From a candidate division LCP-89 bacterium (lineage in GTDB: Bacteria > Electryoneota > B3-LCP): a DNA stretch of 6,619 nt. Under the pieces are notes generated by a model that was not told the origin of the DNA, did not search any database, and worked only from the letters and a program-made list of their open reading frames with translations. The number at the start of each line of letters is the position of its first letter. The stretch's first letter is position 1. This document shows positions 1-5,250 of this stretch, piece after piece. The DNA lies in NCBI GenBank assembly GCA_025774735.1, contig JALGZU010000160.1, positions 1-6,619 on the forward strand. The letters run 5' to 3'. The position numbers and the translations under genes are program-made.

Positions 1-47
1 TCAGGATCAAAGATTGGAAAGAAATCCTCGAGCGGCCCCGGGAGTGA
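1..47 (+). CDS. C-terminal tail of an upstream gene (partial, 5' end outside window)
   Basis: Frame 3 is open from the window edge and ends at a TGA at 45-47. It encodes the tail RIKDWKEILERPRE, a charged, helix-like composition typical of a real protein end. The next gene starts 25 bp downstream with its own ribosome binding site, the spacing expected inside an operon. Only 14 complete codons are visible, so neither family nor function can be named. In related loci a TPR or lipoprotein gene might be expected here, but that is a guess. The other two plus-strand frames are also open over this short stretch, so frame choice rests on composition and on the position of the stop. Confidence 0.4.
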   Translation, partial: RIKDWKEILERPRE

Positions 48-58
48 ACAGGGCTGCT

Positions 59-66
59 GGAAGGTT
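59..66 (+). promoter_or_regulatory. Ribosome binding site for the small cysteine protein gene
   Basis: The purine-rich GGAAGG at 59-64 lies 8 bases before the ATG at 73. It decides the start: the same frame stays open to the window edge but contains no ATG, GTG or TTG upstream of 73. Confidence 0.6.
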
Positions 67-72
67 AGAACG

Positions 73-444
73 ATGCAGAAACTGGTAGAATACGAAGTCG
101 ATGAACGCAAGCAAGTGCTCATCGACGAACTGGATGATAAAGCACTGTTCGACGAGCGCCTGGAGGACTTTTCCCCGCAGGAACTCGTGGAACTGCAGGT
201 GATTTTCTGGAATTACGTCATCGACTTCTCTCTTCTGAGCGGTGAGAAATTCGATCGGCACAATCTGACCGGCCGCATGGAATCCACCTCCAATTACCAG
301 TACAGGGTGGGCTGCAACGAACGGATTGATTACTGCCGGGGGAACATCTGCTTCAACACACATCCCGTCTGCGCGGGGAACAAGCTGAAAGCCCAGATCG
401 GCGTCCTGCGTGAGATACTCATTGAACTTAAACGCTGTCAATAA
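73..444 (+). CDS. Small cysteine-containing protein of unknown function, first complete gene of the ExbB/ExbD operon
   Basis: I do not recognise this 123-residue protein. It has no signal peptide and no membrane segment, so it is probably cytoplasmic. The first 60 residues are acidic and look helical. The second half carries Cys81, Cys88, Cys93 and Cys100 (spacing C-x6-C-x4-C-x6-C), plus Cys122 near the end. Four closely spaced cysteines could bind a metal or iron-sulfur cluster or form disulfides; nothing in the sequence decides between these. The gene ends 12 bp before the ExbB-like gene and is almost certainly co-transcribed with it, suggesting a role in regulating, assembling or sensing for the motor. 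The start ATG has a GGAAGG ribosome binding site. That it is a real gene is well supported by context and spacing; its function is open. Confidence 0.8.
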   Translation: MQKLVEYEVDERKQVLIDELDDKALFDERLEDFSPQELVELQVIFWNYVIDFSLLSGEKFDRHNLTGRMESTSNYQYRVGCNERIDYCRGNICFNTHPVCAGNKLKAQIGVLREILIELKRCQ

Positions 445-450
445 AGAGGG
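445..450 (+). promoter_or_regulatory. Ribosome binding site for the ExbB-like gene
   Basis: AGAGGG at 445-450 directly follows the preceding stop codon and lies 6 bases before the ATG at 457. It fixes this start. Confidence 0.65.
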
Positions 451-456
451 TTAACG

Positions 457-1098
457 ATGCAAGAGTTCTTCCACTCATTCAACCCCGAGGTGAGCGGTTA
501 CCTTTTCATGTGGACGATCCTCATCATGTTCGTGGTCATGGTAGCCATCGCCATCGAGCGGGCCTTTTACATCATGGTGCGCTCGAACGTCAATGCCCCC
601 CGCTTCATGGCGGAGGTACGCAAGCTGGTGCTCAACGGGGATTTTAAAAAGGCATTGAGCCTCTGCAAGTCGGCCGGAACCAAGGCGTTGCCCGAGGTGG
701 CCACTGCGGCTCTGACCGAAGCGGACAAGAAGGAGTTCGTCGACTACCGGGCCATCCAGAACGCCGTTGACGAAGCGACCCTGGAGATTATACCCAAGCT
801 GACACTGCGCACCGGCTACCTGGCCATGATCGCCAACGTGGCCACGTTGACAGGACTGCTGGGAACCATCTTCGGCCTGATCAAAGCCTTCACTGCCGTC
901 TCCGTGGCGGGCGCCGAGGCGGCTACCAACCTCGCCGCCGGCATCTCCATCGCCATGATCACCACCTATTTTGGACTGATCACAGCGATTCCGTCGATCA
1001 TCGTCTACACCATAATCAACACCAAGACGACCAGGATCATCGATGACATCGACGAACACTCGGTGAAGTTGATCCACCTGTTGACCGGGAGCAAGTAA
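457..1098 (+). CDS. MotA/TolQ/ExbB-family proton channel subunit
   Basis: This 213-residue inner-membrane protein should form the pentameric stator through which protons flow to drive the attached ExbD and TonB-like subunits. Three membrane segments are visible: about 15-38, 118-146 and 160-188. A cytoplasmic domain of about 80 residues lies between the first two, as in ExbB and TolQ. Family signatures are IERAFYI after the first segment, the glycine-rich LTGLLGTIFGLIKAF at 131-145, and GISIAMITTYFGLITAIPS at 162-180, including the paired threonines 169-170. The length fits TolQ/ExbB, and the N-terminus is short with no cleavable signal. It ends one base before the next gene, so translation is probably coupled. 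In myxobacteria the equivalent subunit is AglR (gliding motor); elsewhere such proteins are TolQ or ExbB. The sequence alone does not say which process this one serves, so no symbol is given. Confidence 0.95.
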   Translation: MQEFFHSFNPEVSGYLFMWTILIMFVVMVAIAIERAFYIMVRSNVNAPRFMAEVRKLVLNGDFKKALSLCKSAGTKALPEVATAALTEADKKEFVDYRAIQNAVDEATLEIIPKLTLRTGYLAMIANVATLTGLLGTIFGLIKAFTAVSVAGAEAATNLAAGISIAMITTYFGLITAIPSIIVYTIINTKTTRIIDDIDEHSVKLIHLLTGSK

Positions 1099-1099
1099 G

Positions 1100-1699
1100 A
1101 TGGCCCATCGTCCATCGCGGAAGAAAAAGCGCGCCTTCGAGGAAGCTGAGGCGAATATCACGCCCGTCATGAACCTGATGTGCGTGCTGATTCCCATGCT
1201 CCTCTCCACGGCGAAGTTCGTTGATCTGGCGTTGCTCGAGTACAATCCGCCCATCGTGCAAGAGATCGATGAGGCGCGCGGCGAGGATGGGAATCGCGAG
1301 GTCGCCGATAAGTTGCTGGAGTTGCGGGTAAATATCACCCTCAGCGGCCTTGAGGTCTCCATCTTTAATGCCGTCGTCGGGCAGGATTTTGCCTTGATTT
1401 CGAAGATGCCGGATGAAAGCTATGATTTTGAGGCTTTCAGGGAGAAATTGATCGACATCAAGGAGCGCATCGTCGGGCCGCCGGTATCGCACACCGAGGA
1501 GATCGGTGCTGAGACGGGCCGCCTGGAGATCATCAATGAGTACAAATACGCCGACGCGGAGCAGATCCGAATTTCAGCGGTGGGGGATATCCCCTTGCAA
1601 ACTCTGATTCGCGTCCTCGACGTCAGCCGGGAATACAAGACTTCCGAGGGGCGGTTTCTACCCCTCTTCCCATCGCCGGCGCTGGGACAGTTTCAATAA
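1100..1699 (+). CDS. ExbD/TolR-like motor subunit with Asn in place of the proton-carrying Asp
   Basis: This 199-residue single-pass membrane protein has a basic cytoplasmic N-terminus (RPSRKKKRAF), one membrane segment at about 19-45, and a periplasmic domain with a late EQIRISAVGDIPLQTLIRVLD stretch typical of ExbD folds. It begins one base after the ExbB-like stop, with GGGAG at 1087-1091 as ribosome binding site inside the upstream gene. The segment begins NITPVMNLM. In canonical ExbD and TolR the matching motif is TPLVDVM/TPFVDVM, where the Asp (Asp25 in ExbD) is essential for proton use. Here residue 25 is Asn. The C-terminus ends in LFPSPALGQFQ. The protein is therefore probably a structural partner of the following ExbD, not the proton carrier. 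It resembles the first of the paired ExbD proteins found beside AglR/TolQ-like genes in gliding-motor loci; this comparison is from memory. Confidence 0.9.
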   Translation: MAHRPSRKKKRAFEEAEANITPVMNLMCVLIPMLLSTAKFVDLALLEYNPPIVQEIDEARGEDGNREVADKLLELRVNITLSGLEVSIFNAVVGQDFALISKMPDESYDFEAFREKLIDIKERIVGPPVSHTEEIGAETGRLEIINEYKYADAEQIRISAVGDIPLQTLIRVLDVSREYKTSEGRFLPLFPSPALGQFQ

Positions 1700-1714
1700 C
1701 AGCCTGAGAACGAT

Positions 1715-2218
1715 ATGGCCTTTCCACCATCTCATAGCAAGAGACACCGGGAACGGGGCGAATTCAAGTTTCGCATCACCTCGCTGATGGACGTGATGAC
1801 GATCATGCTCCTCTTCCTGCTGAAAACCTACTCCGTTTCAGGGGCGTTGATGAAGCCGGCACCGGGGGTTGACCTCCCAAGTTCCACGGTGACTCAGGAG
1901 CCGGTCAAGGTACTGAGCCTGATCATCTCTCCCGAGGGACTGTTCGAGGACATCTCCATCGATGAGCGCAGATTGATCGAAGCTGTAACCGCCCTGAACG
2001 ATGAGGAAGCTGTGGAACTGGACAACCTCTCCGCATACCTGCACAAAGTTCAGGAACGCAACCGTTACCTGGGCCGCGCGGAAAAGAGGGTGCTGACCAT
2101 CCAGGGGGATAAGACCACTCCCTATCGCTGGATTCTCAAAATCATTGATACCTGTTCGGGCGCAGGATTCGAAAAAATAGACTTCGTCGTCTATAAGGAA
2201 TCCAAGTATCGAGGTTAA
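1715..2218 (+). CDS. ExbD/TolR-family proton-driven motor subunit (Asp retained)
   Basis: This 167-residue protein has a basic cytoplasmic N-terminus, one membrane segment at about 21-42 and a periplasmic domain. The segment begins ITSLMDVMTIMLLFLL, and Asp26 occupies the position of the essential proton-binding Asp of ExbD and TolR. The periplasmic part shows the usual ExbD ending: a beta strand (KRVLTIQGDKTTPY, about 124-137), a helix and a last strand (IDFVVYKES). The gene follows the first ExbD by 15 bp and precedes the TonB-like gene by one base. The ribosome binding site is weak (GAG at 1706-1708), so translation may depend on upstream ribosomes. It is probably the active proton carrier in a mixed ExbD pair inside the ExbB-like pentamer. 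The low mutual similarity of the two ExbD proteins argues against a recent tandem duplication. Confidence 0.93.
   Translation: MAFPPSHSKRHRERGEFKFRITSLMDVMTIMLLFLLKTYSVSGALMKPAPGVDLPSSTVTQEPVKVLSLIISPEGLFEDISIDERRLIEAVTALNDEEAVELDNLSAYLHKVQERNRYLGRAEKRVLTIQGDKTTPYRWILKIIDTCSGAGFEKIDFVVYKESKYRG
2211..2214 (+). promoter_or_regulatory. Ribosome binding site supporting a GTG start
   Basis: GAGG at 2211-2214, inside the end of the second ExbD gene, lies 5 bases before the GTG at 2220. It supports starting the TonB-like gene at this GTG, one base after the previous stop. Confidence 0.55.
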
Positions 2219-2219
2219 C

Positions 2220-3197
2220 GTGAACGACCCCAAAATATTCCCCAGGGAGTTCCAACGGGACTGGTTCGGGGAGTTAGATAAACGATTTTTAGTCATCCTG
2301 CTGATTACCCTCGTGATTCACGTCGCCATGGTTCTGCATTTCCAGGGGATTCAATGGGCGCAGATGACCGAGGAGGAGGTCGGGCGCTACCTGGAGGCGA
2401 TTTACCGCGTGACTCCGGCGACAATCGAACAAGCCTCGAAGCGGGCCACCACCCTTGCCGAACAGGCCGAGGAGATTCCCGAAGAGATTGCGGTCACCGC
2501 CGAAGAGGCAGCCAGACCGACCGTGAGGAGACGCAGTTCAAGGGCAGAACTAACTGAAGCTAAAGCGACCCTGATGCAGTCCGCACGCACGGTGGGCATC
2601 TTCCGGCTGGCGGGAGCCCGGAGCGGTAGTGAAACATCGACCGGAACCGGAGTTGCCAGAACGCTGAAGTCCGGCGGCGGCCTCGGTGGTGTGGAGATCG
2701 GTAAAATCGCCGGCATCGCCACCGGATCGGAGGCGGATAAGGTTGAAAAAGCCAGGGCGGGACAGCGCATCACCGAAGGCACGGGTGGCATTGATATCAG
2801 TCAGCTGAGCGTGGCCGAAATCGAGGAACTGTTGGCGGCTTCTACTGTAGCATTGACCGCGCCGCCCGAAGTCGAGGGGTTGGCGGCGAAGAGCGCCGGA
2901 CGCACGGGCGCATCCATCCGGGTCATCGCCGACAACAACCAGCACCTGGTTAAAGCCTGCTATAACCGCTACAAGCGCAAGGACGTCAATCTCAAGGGTA
3001 AGGTGAAAATCGAGTGGAGCATCCTGCCCAGCGGCAAGGTAGATAAAGTGAGAATAGTCAGTTCGGAGTGGTCCAAACCCAGCCTCGGCCGCCGGGTGGA
3101 AAAGTGCCTGATCGACGTGGTCTCGACCTGGCTGTTCGATCCAATTCCACCTCAGGCGGGAAAGGTGCGGGCCAGCCAGACCTATATCTTCGATTAA
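2220..3197 (+). CDS. TonB-like periplasm-spanning transducer with AgmX/PglI-type C-terminal domain
   Basis: This 325-residue protein starts at GTG. It has a short cytoplasmic N-terminus, one membrane anchor at about 22-40, a long linker, and a C-terminal domain from about 230 to 325. That domain matches the AgmX/PglI C-terminal (TonB-like) pattern: VIADNNQHLVKACYNRY, then LKGKVKIEWSILPSGKVDKV, then a second cysteine in VEKCLIDVV and a final FDPIP...TYIFD strand. Cys247 and Cys296 probably form a disulfide in the periplasm. The linker is not the Pro/Lys-rich type of classical TonB. It has an acidic, Ala/Glu-rich part (about 73-98) and a Gly/Ser/Thr-rich part (about 132-190). As last gene of the operon it probably links the ExbB/ExbD motor to an outer-membrane or cell-wall partner. 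AgmX and PglI are gliding-motility proteins in Myxococcus, but the domain also occurs in non-gliding bacteria, so gliding is possible rather than shown. Confidence 0.88.
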   Translation: MNDPKIFPREFQRDWFGELDKRFLVILLITLVIHVAMVLHFQGIQWAQMTEEEVGRYLEAIYRVTPATIEQASKRATTLAEQAEEIPEEIAVTAEEAARPTVRRRSSRAELTEAKATLMQSARTVGIFRLAGARSGSETSTGTGVARTLKSGGGLGGVEIGKIAGIATGSEADKVEKARAGQRITEGTGGIDISQLSVAEIEELLAASTVALTAPPEVEGLAAKSAGRTGASIRVIADNNQHLVKACYNRYKRKDVNLKGKVKIEWSILPSGKVDKVRIVSSEWSKPSLGRRVEKCLIDVVSTWLFDPIPPQAGKVRASQTYIFD

Positions 3198-3220
3198 GCT
3201 TTAATCCTTAAATATGATCG

Positions 3221-3247
3221 AAAAGGCAGGGTGATTCCCTGCCTTTT
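3221..3247. terminator. Bidirectional rho-independent terminator between convergent operons
   Basis: A perfect 11-bp inverted repeat, AAAAGGCAGGG (3221-3231) and CCCTGCCTTTT (3237-3247), encloses the 5-base loop TGATT. Because the stem ends in A's on one side and T's on the other, a T-run follows the GC-rich core in both orientations. It lies 23 bp after the stop of the TonB-like gene and 75 bp beyond the metG stop, so it can end both operons. Confidence 0.92.
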
Positions 3248-3322
3248 CTGTTTATCCCTTGCCGCTTCCCCGGAGTTCCGCCGCTGTGAGTTTATCCCCG
3301 GTTTGCATGTTATACTCTGGAT

Positions 3323-5218
3323 TTAGGAGACCGATGATCCCGGAGCCATCTCCTTTTCCGGGATGATCAGCGCTAGTTCGCCCCCATCTTCAGCCGCCAG
3401 CACCATGCCGTTTGATTCGATTCCCCGGATTCGAGCGGGCTCGAGGTTGGCGACGACGACGACGAGTTTCCCGATCAGGTCGTCAGGCTTGTACTGCTGA
3501 GCCACGCCGGCGATCAGAGTACGCTCCTCACTACCCAGATCGACTGTGAGCACGAGCAGTTTGTCCGCGTTCGGCGCAGGCTCGGCGCTCACGATCCTGG
3601 CCACCTTGAGCTGCAGGCGTTTGAATTCTTCAAAACTGATGCGATTCATTTCCGCCTCCGGTTCGAGAGGAGTTTCTTCCGGGATGTCGAGTTTCACCCG
3701 GGGGAAGAGAGACGCTTTCGCCGGTAACGGCTGTCCCTCGGGAATGACCAGATTTTCCGTCAAGCAGGGGCGCTCCGTCGAAGCGAGCCCGAGGTTCTGC
3801 AGAAGCTCACCCATTTTACCCGGCATCACCGGGTGAAACAGGCAGGTTGCGTTGGCCAGCGCGTTCAGCGCAAGTCTCAGGAATTCGGCGGTGCCCTCCG
3901 GGTCACTCTTTCCCGTTTTCCAGGGCTTAGCAACTTCGATGGCCCGGTTGATTTCCCGCACGAAAGCCATGATTGCATCCAGTGCGGCGTTCAGGCGCAG
4001 CTGTTCTATCAGATCGCGCACGCTGGCTCTCAGATCCGTGATGGCTTGATCGGAAAGCTCGGGGAAAGCGCCGTTATCCGGCTTACCGGCCGGAATCTGT
4101 CCGGCGCAGAACGTCTGGATCAGCTTCAGCAAGCGGCTGTAAAGATTGCCCAGATCGTTGGCCAGCTCACTATTATAGCGTGAAACCAGGGCGGCTTCGG
4201 AGAAGGAAGCGTCCATTCCCAGCGACATCTCCCGCGCCAGGAAGAAGCGGAAGGCGTCCATCCCGTACTTGTCAGCCATGGCGAGGGGCTCCACGACATT
4301 GCCGATGGATTTGGACATCTTGGCCTTTTCCGCCAGCCACCACCCGGTGGCGAAGATGGTCTGGGGCAGAGCCATTCCCGCCGCCTTTAGCATGGTGGGC
4401 CAGTACACGGCGTGTGTGGTTAAGATATCCTTGCCGATTAAATGGACGCTGGCTGGCCACCAGTCGGTTTTTTTCGAAACGGGCGAGCTGACGTAGTTGA
4501 GGAGGGCGTCGAACCACACGTAGGTGACGAACTTCTCGTCGAAGGGGAGGGGGATTCCCCATGAAAGGCGTTCCACGGGCCTGGAGATGCACAGGTCGCC
4601 CAGCGGGTTCGACAGGAACCCCAGGATTTCATTCCGCCGAGACTCCGGCAATATGAAACGGGGATGCTCCCGGATGTAGTCGATGAGCCAGTTCTGGTAT
4701 TTACCCATGCGGAAAAAGTAGTTCTTCTCCGTGAGGCGGCGCACCTCCCTGCCGCAGGAGGGACAATTCCCTTCATCGAGGTCCTTTTCGGTCCAGAAGC
4801 GCTCTTCCGGAACGCAATACCACCCCTCGTACTCGTCTTCGTAGATCTCTTCCGCGTCCCAGAGCTTTTGCAGGATCTCCTGAACCAGATCAGCGTGGCG
4901 CTTCTCCGTGGTGCGGATAAAATCGTCGTGGCTGATGGCCAGTTTTTCCCAGACGGTTTGAAACCGCTGCACCATCAGGTCGCAGTGTTCAAGAGGGGTA
5001 CGGCCGGCGCTGTGTGCCGCTTCCTCGACCTTCTGACCGTGTTCATCCGTGCCGGTCAAAAAGAAGGTGTCGTCGCCGAACAGCCTGTGATAGCGGGCGA
5101 ATATATCGGCGATAACCGTGCTGTAAGCGTGTCCCAGGTGCGGCTCGGCGTTGACGTAGTAGATCGGTGTGGTGATGTAGAATCGGTTCGACATGGTGAT
5201 TGTTGGTTTTTTCAGCAC
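3323..5218 (-). CDS. metG: Methionyl-tRNA synthetase with C-terminal tRNA-binding domain
   Basis: This cytoplasmic enzyme charges tRNA-Met, including initiator tRNA, with methionine using ATP. The class I catalytic core is clear: the HIGH-type motif PHLGH at 26-30, TGTDEHGQK at 55-63, VTYVWFDALLNY at 231-242, GKDILTTHAVYWP at 262-274 and KMSKS at 300-304. The helical anticodon-binding domain covers about 340-500. An EMAP-II/Arc1p-like OB-fold tRNA-binding domain, used for dimerisation in bacterial enzymes, covers about 528-631. The N-terminus resembles the Bacillus/Thermus type rather than the E. coli type. The zinc-knuckle insert keeps Cys135, Cys152 and Cys155, but Glu138 sits where many relatives have a fourth Cys. 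The start is uncertain: GTG at 5218 gives 631 residues, while ATG at 5194 gives 623, begins MSNRFYITTP and fits family alignments better. Neither has a good ribosome binding site. It is last in the holB-ricT-metG operon. Confidence 0.97.
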   Translation of the reverse strand: MLKKPTITMSNRFYITTPIYYVNAEPHLGHAYSTVIADIFARYHRLFGDDTFFLTGTDEHGQKVEEAAHSAGRTPLEHCDLMVQRFQTVWEKLAISHDDFIRTTEKRHADLVQEILQKLWDAEEIYEDEYEGWYCVPEERFWTEKDLDEGNCPSCGREVRRLTEKNYFFRMGKYQNWLIDYIREHPRFILPESRRNEILGFLSNPLGDLCISRPVERLSWGIPLPFDEKFVTYVWFDALLNYVSSPVSKKTDWWPASVHLIGKDILTTHAVYWPTMLKAAGMALPQTIFATGWWLAEKAKMSKSIGNVVEPLAMADKYGMDAFRFFLAREMSLGMDASFSEAALVSRYNSELANDLGNLYSRLLKLIQTFCAGQIPAGKPDNGAFPELSDQAITDLRASVRDLIEQLRLNAALDAIMAFVREINRAIEVAKPWKTGKSDPEGTAEFLRLALNALANATCLFHPVMPGKMGELLQNLGLASTERPCLTENLVIPEGQPLPAKASLFPRVKLDIPEETPLEPEAEMNRISFEEFKRLQLKVARIVSAEPAPNADKLLVLTVDLGSEERTLIAGVAQQYKPDDLIGKLVVVVANLEPARIRGIESNGMVLAAEDGGELALIIPEKEMAPGSSVS

Positions 5219-5250
5219 GGACTGGCAGATTGGTCCTCGTTACTTCGGAG

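Noticed and set aside
7..441. Minus-strand open frame of 144 codons opposite the small cysteine protein
   Set aside because: The plus-strand gene has a ribosome binding site and operon spacing. The minus frame looks superficially protein-like but would lie alone inside an operon. This is the least certain of the shadow rejections, since the plus-strand protein has no recognised family.
475..1362. Long minus-strand open frame opposite the ExbB and first ExbD genes
   Set aside because: It lies antisense to clearly recognisable membrane proteins, has a low-complexity His/Gly/Asp-rich composition and matches no family.
3250..3298. Direct repeat GTTTATCCC at 3250-3258 and 3290-3298 in the intergenic region
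   Set aside because: Two 9-bp copies 40 bp apart are too short and too few to support a regulator site, and no gene starts from this gap.
3338..3361. Inverted repeat CCCGGA...TCCGGG near the end of metG, possibly a terminator
   Set aside because: It lies inside the metG coding region, has a 6-bp stem with a 12-base loop and no following T-run. The hairpin at 3221-3247 is far better.
3811..3837. Imperfect inverted repeat around ACCCGGCATCACCGGGT in metG
   Set aside because: It is within the conserved coding sequence and explained by the codons. There is no T-run and no gene boundary nearby.
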